Below, one piece after another: positions 53,855 through 64,000 of a stretch of 64,000 bases of DNA. The position numbers and the translations under genes were made by a program. The notes under the pieces were generated by a model. That model was given only the letters and a program-made list of their open reading frames with translations, ran no database searches and was not told the origin of the DNA. Each line of letters begins with the position of its first letter. Position 1 is the first letter of the stretch. Source of the DNA: Paracoccus mutanolyticus. Its GTDB lineage: Bacteria; Pseudomonadota; Alphaproteobacteria; Rhodobacterales; Rhodobacteraceae. The stretch lies in NCBI RefSeq assembly GCF_003285265.1, contig NZ_CP030239.1:992001-1056000 (forward strand). Direction: 5' to 3'.

Positions 53855-56800
53855 CGGCCCCCGCGCAACTGCGCCCGCAAGCCCGGCGCCGGGCCATGGC
53901 ATCGTCGCCGCCCTGCCCGGACGGCGTCTCTGCGGCGGCGGCGGGTGCTGGCGCCGCGGCAGGAGCCGCTGGCGCGCCCACCGGGGCCGACGCCGGCACC
54001 GGCGAGGCGCTGTTGGCCGGGGCCAGCGTGGCGACATGGCGGATGAAATCGCCCATCACCGGAAAGCGGAAGATGTCCGTCACCCCCAGGCGGGGCAGGG
54101 CCAGACGGTCGCGCATGGTCCGGTGCAACTGGATCGCCAGCAGCGAATGGCCGCCAAGCGCAAAGAAGTTGTCCCGTGCGCCGATCTGGGGCACGCCCAG
54201 CACCTCGGACCAAAGCGCATGGACCGCCGAAGCCAGTTCCTCGGTCGAAGCGGCGGCCGAGGACGTGGCCGCGGCCTCGGCCGCCGGTGCGGCCGCGGTC
54301 GCGGCGGGGGCGGCAGCAGCGGCGCCCGGCACCGGCAGCTGCTTGCGGTCGATCTTGCGGTTCGGGGTGAGCGGCATCCGGTCCAGCCGGATGATCCGGC
54401 CCGGCACCATATGGGCGGGCAGATGCGCCACCAGCGCCTCGCGCAGTGCCTTTTCCGCCAGCGACGCATCGCCCGTCACATAGGCCACCAGGCGCTTGTC
54501 GCCGGGCGTATCCTCTCGGACCAGGGCGACGGCCTCGCGCACGCCGGGTTGGTCGGCCAGGGCGGCCTCGATCTCGCCCAGTTCGATGCGGAAGCCGCGC
54601 AGCTTGATCTGGTGATCGGCCCGGCCGATGTAGTCCAGCCCGCTGTCGTCGCGCCAGCGCACCAGATCGCCCGTGCGATAGATCCGCGCGCCCCAGGGCG
54701 CACTGCGATCCGCCGGAACGAAGGGATCGGGGCGGAAGGCCGCCTCGGTCAGGTCCGGGCGCTGCCAATAGCCGCGCGTCACCCCCTGCCCGCCGATCCA
54801 CAGTTCGCCCTGGGCGCCCGGAGCCACCGGCACGCCCTCGGGGTCCAGCACATACAGTTGGGTGTTGGCAATGGGCCGGCCCAGCGTCACCTCGGCCGCT
54901 TCGGTCACGTCGGCCACGGTGGACCAGATCGTCGTCTCGGTCGGGCCATACATGTTCAGGATGCGCGCGCCCGTCGCCTTGCGAAGATCGGCCAGAAGCG
55001 CGGGGGGCAACGCCTCGCCCCCGACCATCATGCATTTCAGCCCCGCCATGGCATCGGCCACGACCGGGTCCGACACCAGGATGCGCGCCATGCTGGGGGT
55101 GCATTGCAGGTGCGTCACCTTCCACCGGCGGATCTGCGCGGCGATCGAGAAATCGCGCGGGTCAAGCTCGGCCTCCGCCGGGTTCACCTCGGCCCGCAGC
55201 CGTGCGAGCAGCGGAAAGCCCGCGACGACCTGCTCGGGCGCGATGCCATAGTCGATCAGGCAGGCCACCTCGCCCACGCCGATGGTCTTCAGATGCTCGA
55301 CCCGGGCGATGGCGTCGTCCAGCGAGCCGAACAGGCCCGAATCCTCGAAATAGCGCAGGAAGGCGAATTCCAGAATGCCGTCCAGTTCGTCCTCGCTGAG
55401 CGAGCCGAGGTCGATAGCCATGGGGTTGGTCATCCCTTCGGGCTTGCGGAAGGCCGGAAAGTCCCAGGCATATTGCTTGACCAGGGCGGCCGCGCTGCGC
55501 AGGTAGTTCTTCATCGGCTCGCGGGCGATCTCGCGCGCCGTCTCGCGATCCTCGGCCAGGCAGGTGTGCAGCATCAGCGTGACGGTGAAGTTCGCCGGGT
55601 CATGCCCGACCGAGCGCAGCGCCGCGTGATAGTCCTTGATCCGCTGCGCCACCACGTCGATGCTTTGGCCCAGCAGGTGGGTCAGAACGTTCATGCCCAG
55701 ACGCCCGGCCTCGACCCAGGTGTCGGGGTTGCCGGCGACGGTCATCCACAGCGGCAGGTCCCTTTGCACCGGGCGCGGCTGGGTCACGACGCCAAAGGGG
55801 GTGCCATCCTTGCGCGGGAATTCGACCGCCTCGCCGCGCCACAGCCGGCGCAGCTGGTCGATGCCCTGGATCATCGCCGCCTTGTTGGTCGGCGGCGCGT
55901 TTTCGGGGCGCAGGACAAAGTCGTCCGGCTGCCAGCCCGAGGCGATGGCCAGTCCCGCCCGGCCGCCGGTCAGGTTGTCGATCACCGCCCATTCCTCGGC
56001 CACCCGCGCGGGATGATGCAGCGGCAGCACGCAGCTGCCGGCACGCACGGAAATGTTCTTTGTCACCGCCGCAACGGCCGCACCGGACACTGCGGGGTTC
56101 GGATAGGGTCCGCCAAAGGCGTGGAAATGGCGCTCGGGCGTATAGACCGCGACGAAGCCGTTCTGGTCGGCAAAGCGCGCGCCATCCAGCAGAAGCTGGT
56201 ATTTCTTGGGCCCGGGCCCGTCGTCGTTGCCCCAATAGAACAGGCTGAACGCCATGCCGCCCTGCACTTCGCGGCGCGGCTGGGCGGGGGCGCTGGACAC
56301 CGCCAGCCGCGATTCCTCGCCCGCGATCACAAGCCGCAAGCCGCGCGCCAGCGACCAGAAGATTTCCAGCACCGAGATGTCGAAGGACAGGCTGGTGACG
56401 GCCAGCCAGCCGTCCCCCTCGGCATGGGGAATGACCGCGTCCATGCCGGCGAAGAAGTTCGCGACGTTGCGGTGTTCGACCATCACCCCCTTGGGCCGGC
56501 CGGTCGAGCCAGAGGTGTAGATCAGATAGGCCAGGTTCTGCGGCTGAACGCCCGTGGCGGGCGCGGCGACCAGCCCATGCGGCAGGTCGGTCGGAATGGT
56601 CACAACCTGTGCACCATGCGTCGGCAGCCGGTCGGCAAGCCCGTCCTGGACCAGAACGACCCGGGCGCCGCTGTCCTGGATGTAAAGCTCGATCCGGTCG
56701 GCGGGATAGTCGGGGTCAAGCGGCACATAGGCGCCACCCGCCTTCCAGATCGCCAGCGCGCCGATCACCAGTTCGGGCGAGCGCTTCGCGAACAGCCCGA

Positions 56801-57608
56801 CCGGCTGGTCGGGGCCGACGCCCATCTGCACCAGCCGCGCAGCAAGCGCGTTCGCCGCCCGGTCCAGCTGACCACGGGTCAGCACCCGGTCCTCGAAAAT
56901 CAGGCCGGGCGCATCAGGATCGGCCGAGGCCCGTTCGGCGATCAGTTCGTGGATGCAGGCCAGGCGCACGTCCACCAGGGTGTCGTTGCGCGTCACCAGC
57001 AGGTCCCGCAGCTCGGCCGCGTCCAGCAGCGAGATGTCACGCAACGCCGTGTCGCCGGGCAGAGCCAGGCCGGCGTCCAGGGCGCGGGCGATGCGACCCG
57101 CCTGGGCCGGGCTGACGCGGTCCGGGTCGTGCAGCAGGGCCGCGCCACCCTCGGTCAGGGCCACGGTCAGGGCCGCGCCCGCAACGGGTTCCAGGTCGCG
57201 CAGGTTGATCGCCAGGTCGGGCGTCGCCGCATCGCGCAATTCGGGCGCGCGCTGGATCAGGTCGGCCAGGAAGTATCCCCGTTTTCCGGCCTCGGCCTGC
57301 CGGTCGGCAAGCTGCGCGGCGAGATCGGCCAAAGTCATGGCCGAACGCGCCTCGACCGCCAGCGGCTGCCAGCCGGCCACCAGCGGGTCGCGCGGCGTCC
57401 GGGCGGGCAGCAGCGCCAGATCGAACTGCGGCTGCGCGGCCAGCCGCCCCAGCAGCGCCGCGGCCAGCGCCACCCGCTGGTCCGAGGCTCCGGGCATCAA
57501 GGCAATCCGCTCCATCCGGCCCGAGGGCTCGCCCTGGATGACGGCCGGGCTCATCCGGGCCAGGCGCCTGCGCCACCAGCCGTCGTGGCGGGCGGCCGCC
57601 TCGGCCAT
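53851..57608 (-). CDS. NRPS: adenylation domain split by a luciferase-like monooxygenase, plus PCP
   Basis: About 1,250 residues. Residues 1-200 are a degenerate condensation-like remnant. The adenylation domain begins near 215: A3 LIYTSGSTGRPKGV at 362, A4 region SFDISVLEIFWSL at 408. From 451 to about 800 lies an FMN-dependent luciferase-like monooxygenase (MupA/Atu3671 type: FSLFYWGNDDGPGPKKYQLL, YTPERHFHAFGGPYPNPAV, VLTHLLGQ). Adenylation resumes: A5 NMYGPTETT at 885, A7 YRTGDL at 977, A8 near 995-1014, A10 NRKIDRKQL at 1083. A PCP follows (LGGHSL, Ser1155). A hand-read pocket code D-I-L-Q-M-G-M-I-W-K resembles glycine codes. The last about 17 codons need one base to reach the TGA at 53851. 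It may be fused to the preceding formyltransferase. Confidence 0.92.
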
Positions 57609-58503
57609 GCCGTCAGATGGGCGCGATCCTCGGGCGACAGCGGCGGGATCACCGTCCCCAGGGCGGGCAGATCACCGCGAAAGATCAGCCGGACCGCACC
57701 GTCGCCCGTGGCGATGGTCGCGATCTCGCCATGATGGGCCAGGACGGTGCCGGGCGCGGCGGTCGCGGGTTCGGTCCCGGCCGAGGCCGTCACCCCCAGC
57801 AGCCGCCCGTCCGCCAGCCTGACCTTGGCCTCGGTCAGCGGGTTCCAGTAGCCACCGTGGTCCAGGCCCCGGACCAGCGCGCAGATGCGCCCGGCGGGCT
57901 GGGAAAAGTCGATGACCCCGCCGGCCTCGGGACGCTTGTCGCGACCAACGTAGCTGCGCTGCGACAGGTCTTGCGGCACCCGGCGCGGGCCTTCGCCCTC
58001 AAGCTGGGCCACGACCTCGGGGAAGCTTTCGGCGGCGCGGGCAAAGCAGCGCGCGTTCAGCGTCAGCGCGGTGTCGTCCGGGCGCATGTCGAACAGGACC
58101 TGCGCCAGGATGTCGCCTTCGTCGACGCCACCCTCGATCATGTGCCAGGTGACGCCGTGCTGCGGTTCCTGCCCGATGATCGCCCAGACCGGCGCGTTCA
58201 GCCCCGCCAGGCGCGGCAGGGGGCCGTCATGGAAGTTGATCGCCCCCTTGCGCCCGCGCGCCAGCATCTCGGGCTTGAGGATCGACAGGTTCGCGACGCT
58301 GAACAGCCAGTCGGCCGCGGGCGCATCCGCCGGCATCGGCGCGTCCTGGTCCTCGACCGCAAGGCCCGCGCCGCTGCCCAGGCCTGCAATTCGGGGTTGC
58401 GCGTCACCACGGCGGCGATGCTGTGCCCGCGGGCCAGCAAGGTCTCGGCCGCGTGGCGCAGAAGCAGCTCGTTACCGACCAGAATCGCGGAAAATTGCGT
58501 CAT
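57551..58503 (-). CDS. Formyltransferase of the NRPS system (one frameshift)
   Basis: This methionyl-tRNA-formyltransferase-like protein starts MTQFSAILVGNELLLRHAAE. After a shift near 58378 come DWLFSVANLSILKPEMLARG and the catalytic Asn/His of GAINFHDGPLPRLAGLNAPV, then GVTWHMIEGGVDEGDILAQV with the catalytic Asp. A C-terminal domain (GVIDFSQPAGRICALVRGLD) follows. It overlaps the upstream glycosyltransferase by 4 bases. Its frame runs to 57551, but a one-base change near 57606 would fuse it to the NRPS, giving an FT-A-MOX-PCP protein. It probably formylates the aminoacyl-PCP. Confidence 0.87.
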
Positions 58504-59489
58504 GGCTTACCCTTTTCAACATGAACCGGCCTTGGCTGGCGACGCAAGGCGTGGCGCGTCAGCTGGCCCAGTTGGCCCTGCTGGACCCCGGTGTCGCGGC
58601 GCTGGACCAGGCAGCGCAGGCGCCAGACCCCCTCGCCCGCCAGGTTCGCCGCGGTGGCCCAAAGGGCGCCCGCACGGCCGTGGTGCTTTTCGAAATAGCG
58701 GCGGCGGGAGTCGTACCAGTAATCCGGCACCCGTTGCCATGTCTTCATCCCCGTGCTGGCCGAGCCGATATGCTCGACCTCGCTTTCGACGACGTAATGC
58801 GTCTGCCATCCGGCATCGGCGGCGCGCCGGCACAGGTCCGTTTCCTCGAAATAAAGAAAGAAACCTTCATCGAACAACCCGATCCGGTCCAGCACGTCCA
58901 TGCGGATCATCATGGACGCACCGGCCGACCAGTCCACGCGACCCGATGTCACGGGCTGCGGCATGGCCACCACGCGGTCGCGGAACAGTCGCGTCACCGG
59001 GCCGCTGCGGCTGGCCGCCTCGAAGTCGCCGGCGGCCGAGGGAAAGCGAAAGGCGGTCAGGTGCGGTTCGCCATCGGTGCCGCGCAGGCGCGAGCAGGCG
59101 ATCCCCGCCTCCGGGTGCCGGCCGAGGTAGTCGACCAGCGTCCGGATCGCGCCCGGCTGCGGAATGGCGTCCGAGTTCAGCGATAGACCAGATCCGGCCG
59201 CCGCCCGTCGGGCAGGCCCTGGCGGATGCCGTGGTTGTTGCCGGCGCCGAAGCCGCCGTTCCAGCCCGATTGCACGACCGCCACGCGGTCGGCAGGCCAG
59301 CCGCGCGCCGCTGCCTCGGCCCGGATCCGTTCGAACGAGCCGTCGCCCGAATCGTTGTCGACGATGGTCACGCCGCCGTCCATCTCCGCCAGTCCGCGCA
59401 AGGCGGCATCGGCCGCATTCAGCGACAACTCGGGCGTGCGCCAGTTCAGCACGACGACCTGCACCGCAGGGGTTTGCGTTCCCGCCATG
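58500..59489 (-). CDS. Family 2 glycosyltransferase in the PKS operon (one frameshift)
   Basis: About 330 residues, rhamnosyltransferase-like: VQVVVLNWRTPELSLNAADA, VTIVDNDSGDGSFERIRAEA, QSGWNGGFGAGNNHGIRQG, then after a shift near 59180 the DxD-like LNSDAIPQPGAIRTLVDYLG, and DVLDRIGLFDEGFFLYFEET. It starts 3 bases after the PKS stop and overlaps the formyltransferase start by 4. So it is translationally embedded in the operon and probably glycosylates the product or joins it to a glycan. Confidence 0.87.
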   Translation of the reverse strand, partial: HGGNANPCGAGRRAELAHARVVAECGRCRLARTGGDGRRRDHRRQRFGRRLVRTDPGRGSGARLACRPRGGRAIGLERRLRRRQQPRHPPGPARRAAAGSGLSLNSDAIPQPGAIRTLVDYLGRHPEAGIACSRLRGTDGEPHLTAFRFPSAAGDFEAASRSGPVTRLFRDRVVAMPQPVTSGRVDWSAGASMMIRMDVLDRIGLFDEGFFLYFEETDLCRRAADAGWQTHYVVESEVEHIGSASTGMKTWQRVPDYWYDSRRRYFEKHHGRAGALWATAANLAGEGVWRLRCLVQRRDTGVQQGQLGQLTRHALRRQPRPVHVEKGKP

Positions 59490-59492
59490 GCC

Positions 59493-62400
59493 CTACTCCG
59501 CCGCCTGCGCGCGGGCCGAGGCCTCGCCGTCGGCATCGCGCAGCAGTTCGCGCAGGACGCTGGCCATGCGGCGGACGTTCGGCTCGAGCACCATCGAATC
59601 ATGGTCGCCCGGCACCTCGATCACCCGCAGCTTCGGCATCCAGGGCCCCCAGCCGTTATCCTCGAGCAGGTATTCCCGCGCCGAGGTCACATGCCGCCCG
59701 CCCGAAACCCGGAAGCGGGGATCCAGCGGCGGGCGGAACATGGCCACCGGCCCGTCCCACTCCGTCAGCGTCATGCCGGGCAACCAGGACAGGAAGGCCG
59801 CCTCGATCGCCAGATCGTGGAAGGCCCCTTCGGCCGCCTGGGCGCCGGCCTCCAGCGCCTGGGACTTGGCCCGGCGGCTGACTTCATAGCGGATGCGGTC
59901 GCCGACCCATTGGCGGATATAGCCGAAACCGCCCTCGCGCGTCTCGGCCAGGCGGATCAGCAGTCGGCCTTGCGGCTCAGCTTCGCGAAGGGGCAGCGGC
60001 GTGTCAAGCATGACCGCATCGCCACCTCCTCGCCCGAGGCGCGCAGCTGCCGCGCCATTTCATAGGCCGTCAGCCCGCCGCCCGAAAAGCCGCCCAGCAG
60101 ATAGGGGCCCTGCGGCTGCACCTCGCGCAGTTCGGCGATATAGTCGCGCGCGGCATCGGCAAAGCTTTCGTGAGGCTTGTCATCGCCCAGAAGCCCCCGG
60201 GCCTGAAGCCCGTAGAACTTGCGGTCCGCCCCCAAGCGCTGCGCCAGCTGACGCAGGTTCATCACGTTGCCGAACATGCCGGCCACCATGAAGAAGGGGG
60301 TGCCGTCGCCCCGCCCGCCCATGTCGACCAGGAAGCGGCGCCGCGCACGACCCTCGGCCGCCGGAAGGGCGCGGACATTGTCCGCGACGGGCAGCCGGGG
60401 GCCGGTCCGTTCCTCGACCAGGGCGGCGAGCTCGGCGATGGTCGGCGCCTCGAACAGGGTCGAGATCGGCAGGTCCACGTCGAATTTCTTGCGCAACTGC
60501 CCGAACATGCGCACCGCGATCAGCGAATGGCCGCCCAGGTCGAAGAAGCTGTCCGCCGCGCCGACCTGGGCGATGCCCAGAAGCTCGGACCAGATGGCGG
60601 CAAGCTCCGCCTGGGTGCCGGGCGTGGGTTCGACGAAATCGCTGTCCAGGTCGGGCCGCTCGAACCCGCCCTCGGCCGGGGCGGCATCGGTGACCACCGC
60701 CGCCTCGGCCATCAGCGCGTTCAGGTCCAGCGACGAGACATAGACCTGCGACAGCCCGGTCGAGATGGCGCGCGACAGCATCGCGGGACCGACCGCCGCA
60801 GGGATGCCCTGGCTGATGTTGTGGTGCAGCCGCCGTTCGGCCGGCGACATGCTGCGGCCCGCCTGCGCCCGGCGCGGCTGGGCGCTGATCGCCGCCGTCA
60901 GCTTGCGCAGGGCAAAGCCGCGGATTTCGGCGCAGACGGTGCCGTCGGGCGCGGCCAGGGTGATGTCGAACTGCGCCATGCCCAGGGCATCGGTGTTCTC
61001 GCCGGCATTGCGAATGCGGCTGACCACCTCGGCCGGAAGCGGCCGGTAAAGCCGGATCGAGCGATAGCCCATCGGCACCCACAGGTGCCCCGGGCCCCAG
61101 CCGCGGATCAGCGCCATGGCCCAGCCGGTGGCGATGTCCATCAGCGCCGGATGCGCCAGCCAGCCCTGGTCCAGATCGGAACGGAACTCGGGGTCCAGCG
61201 CCAGTTGGGCCAGGCCCTCGCCCGCGGACAGGCGGAAACGGCGCAGCACCTTCCAGCGCGGGCCGAAGTCCATCTGCCCCTCTTGCGCCGAAGGCAGCGC
61301 CGCACCCTGTCCGTCCTTGTCCCACGGGCCGGTGGTTTCCAGGGGCGCGGGCGCGGCCTCTTGCAGGGGGGCCAGCAGGGCGGTGACATTGGGCGCGCCC
61401 TGCGGGTCGTCCAGGATCGTCACCCGCAGGCTGTCGCCCGCAGGCTCGACCCGGGTGGTGACAAGGGCGGTGTCATCGACCAGCACGGGGCGCTGGAACT
61501 CCAGGTCGCGGATGACGAACGGCAGCGACAGGCCCGATTCCAGCGCCGCCTCGGCCACCAGCTCGATCCAGCCGGTGCCGGGCATCAGCGCCTGGCCCTG
61601 CGCGGTCTTGTGGCCGCCGATGATCCAGTGCTCCATCGAACCGGTGCGGAATTCGCGCCCGACCGGCATGGGCATGACCTGATCCAGCAGGGGCCGGTCG
61701 ACGACGGCGCCGGCGGGCGGCGGCTGGTCCAGACCCAGCGCCCGCGCGGCCATGCCGGCATCGGCCCAGACCCCCCAGTTGACCGCGACCACCCGACCCA
61801 GCGCCGCCGGCGCAGAACGCGCGACCGCGTTCAGGTATTCGTTCGCCGCCACGTAATCGGCCTGCCCCGCCGGCGCGATCACCGAACTGGTCGAGGCGAA
61901 CAGCACCGTCAGCTTGGCCGGATCGTCCGCCAGCGCATCGGCCAGGGCGCGGGTGCCCAGCAGCTTCGGCGCCAGCACGTCCCAGCTTTCGTCGTCGGTC
62001 TTGGCGGCGATCAGGCTGTCGCGGATCACGCCCGCCGCATGCAGCACCACGTCAAGGCTGCCGAAGCGCGCGCGCACCTCGGCCGCGGCGCGGGCCATGT
62101 CCTCGGCGCTGGTCACATCGGCCCGGATCGCCAGGACCTGGGCGCCCAGCGATTCCAGGTGCCGGACCGCGGCAGTCACGGGCGCGGCGTCCGTCCGCCC
62201 GCGCGTGGTCAGCGCCAGCTTCACCCCGCGCGGCGCAAGCTCGCGCGCGATGGCCTGTCCGATGCCGCCAAAGCCCCCGGTGATCAGGCAGACGGCACCG
62301 TCCGGGATGCCCGCCATGCCGTCCTCGGCCAGGGCGACGCGTTCCAGCGACTGTTCAAAGCGGCGCCCGTCGCGCCAGGCGGCCAGCGCCCCGCCCGAAG

Positions 62401-64000
62401 GCGCCAGCGCCTCCTCGAGCAGCATGGACGCGGCGGCGTCCTGCCCCTTGCGGTCGGGCAGGCGGATGTCGACCAGCCGCGCCGAAACCTGGGGCATTTC
62501 GTGGGGCAACACGCGGATCGGACCGGCGGCGCAGGCCTTTTCGGGCGCGCTGGCGGCTTCGCCCGCGACCTGCAGCGCGTCGTTGCAGACCGCGATCAGG
62601 TCGAGCCGGGCGTCCGGCAGTTCGGTTCCCAGCGCCTGCGCCAGATGCAGCAGGCTGAAATAGCCGCGTTCCAACTGGCTGTTGAGCAGGCTGGACCCGG
62701 CGCGGAAGCTGGCCCCGCGGGTCAGCGACCACAGATGCAGGATGCGGTCTGGCACGCGATCCTGCGCCGCAAGCGCGGCCAGCAGCATCTCATAGCCCTC
62801 GCGGTCGGATTCGACGGGCAGGGTAAAGCGCCCCTCGCCCTTGTCGGCGAAGGTGTCGGCGATCGAGACCACGGCCACGCCCTGGTCCAGCGCGCGCAGC
62901 AGTTCCGCCAGCCGGTCGCCGATGCCCAGATCGTCGGCAAAGACCAGCCAGTTGCGCCGCTGGGATGCGATGGGACCCTTGGGCCCGATCTCGATGGCGG
63001 GCGAGGCGAGCTTCCAGGCCGGGCGCCATCCCCAGGCGGCCGGATCCTCGATCCGGGCCAGTTCCGCCTCGGCCTCGGCCACTGCCGTGGTCGAGCGTTC
63101 GATGAAATAGCGCTTGCGCTGGAACTGGTAACCCGGCAGCGACAGCCGACGACGCCGCGCACCGCCCCAGATCTGGTCCCAGTCGATATGGCCGCCGCAG
63201 GCCCAGACCCGCGCCAGCGCCGCCATGAAATAGGCGTCGTCCGCCGTCGCGTGGTCGCGGTGGCGCAGGGTCGAGATGACCTGCCCCGCATTGACCGCAG
63301 GAGCGCCTTGGCCATGGCCGCATGGCCCGGCCTGGCCCGACCTCAAGGAAGATGCGGTCCGGGTTCTGCGCCAGATGCGCGATGCCGTCGGCAAAGCGCA
63401 CCGTGCCGCGCAGGTGCTGGACCGCAATAATCGGGCTGGTCGCCTCGGCCTCGGTCAGCGGCTGGCCGCTGCGGTTCGAGATGATCGGGATCTGCGGCGC
63501 ATTGAGCGGGATCGAGGCCAGATAGGCGCGGAATTCGGCCAGGATGCCTTCGAGCATGCGCGAATGGGCCGCGATCGAGATGGCGATGCGCTGGCATTCG
63601 ACCTCGCGCGCGGCCATGCGGGCGGCGAACTGGTCCAGCACCGCATCGGGGCCCGAGACGACCGACATCGAGGGGCCGTTGACCGCCGCCAGGTCCAGTC
63701 CCAGCGTATCCAGTTCGGCCTGGAATTCGACCGGCTCCAGCGGCACGGACAGCATCCCGCCGGCGGGCACGCGGTCGAACAGCAGCCCGCGCAGCCGGAC
63801 CAGGCCGATGCAATCCTCGAAGCTCATGACCCCGGCGATGCAGGCGGCGGTGTTTTCGCCCATGGAATGGCCGATCAGCGCCGTGGGCCGCACGCCCCAG
63901 CTGATCCACAGCTGCGCCAGCGCGTATTCCGGATCATCAGCAGCGGCAGTTGCAGCGAGGGCTGCAGCAGTCGGCGGTCCGCCTCGGCCTCGGCCCCCGG
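59493..64000 (-). CDS. Type I polyketide synthase, 3' part (AT-KR-DH-ACP-TE)
   Basis: About 1,500 visible residues; the 5' end (expected KS) lies beyond the right edge. In protein order: acyltransferase with GHSMGENTAA (63850-63880) and IAAHSRML; linker LSLPGYQFQRKRYFIE; ketoreductase with CLITGGFGGIGQAIA (near 62270) and the Ser/Tyr/Asn active site (STSSV ... ADYVAANEYLN near 61840); a hot-dog dehydratase (HWIIGGHKTAQGQALMPGTG near 61620; HPALMDIATG near 61140); ACP with LGGHSLIAV (near 60525); thioesterase with LLGGFSGGGLTAYEMA (near 60085). Frame changes occur near 63905, 63310-63400 and 59960-60020. The KR-before-DH order is unusual. It is the first visible gene of the operon. Confidence 0.93.

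Noticed and set aside
53457..57734. Very long plus-strand open frame antisense to the NRPS
   Set aside because: It mirrors the NRPS codon pattern, is Arg/Gly/His-rich, has no domain, and the minus-strand protein has full adenylation and PCP motifs.
60170..63430. Long plus-strand open frame antisense to the PKS
   Set aside because: Composition is typical of antisense GC-rich DNA, and the minus strand carries all PKS active sites.

Overview
The window is chromosomal DNA of a GC-rich alphaproteobacterium of the Rhodobacteraceae, most like Paracoccus. The reasons are the composition, the CcrM/RNase HII pair with GANTC sites, the DUF4170-kdtA-lpxK run, the mutY-DUF721-dsbA run, the alkB and GSCFA genes, the alphaproteobacterial flagellar gene order and the B12 riboswitch in front of cbiM. 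The species call is inference.

Layout: (1) 1-12 kb is housekeeping DNA: a metG remnant abutting a transposase fragment, arginase, tRNA-Leu, riboswitch-controlled cbiM, an integrase remnant, lipid A genes, dsbA, mutY, an alkane hydroxylase, and a GSCFA protein with a partner. (2) 12-20 kb holds ccrM, rnhB, allA, an MFS exporter divergent from a GntR regulator, an L,D-transpeptidase, an extensin-like protein and a Crp/Fnr regulator. (3) 20-26 kb holds flagellar genes fliI / flgBC-fliE-fliQ-flgFGAH-fliL. (4) 26-38 kb holds a glycosyltransferase, a large RTX protein, phosphomannomutase, a SnoaL/GNAT/amidohydrolase operon, an 18-repeat MORN protein and nadE. (5) 38-44 kb holds a Hint protein, pncB-pncA (with nadE, an NAD cluster), trhO and maeB. 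(6) 44-53 kb is an exopolysaccharide locus: flippase, chain-length protein, CpsD-like ATPase, three glycosyltransferases, an SGNH protein and an ExoY-type priming transferase. (7) 53-64 kb is a hybrid PKS/NRPS operon running off the right edge.

The most unusual system is the last operon, all on the minus strand with genes touching or overlapping: a type I PKS (visible AT-KR-DH-ACP-TE), a family 2 glycosyltransferase, a formyltransferase, an NRPS whose adenylation domain is split by a luciferase-like FMN monooxygenase, and a phosphopantetheinyl transferase. Read by eye, the adenylation pocket resembles glycine codes. It lies directly beside the exopolysaccharide genes.

Caution on quality: about half of the genes carry one or more single-base frameshifts. 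In metG, kdtA, lpxK and a carbon-nitrogen hydrolase, part of the gene is replaced by unrelated short DNA, some of it IS-like. Because several of these genes are normally essential, sequencing or assembly error is the leading explanation. Coordinates of broken genes span the whole recognisable gene.
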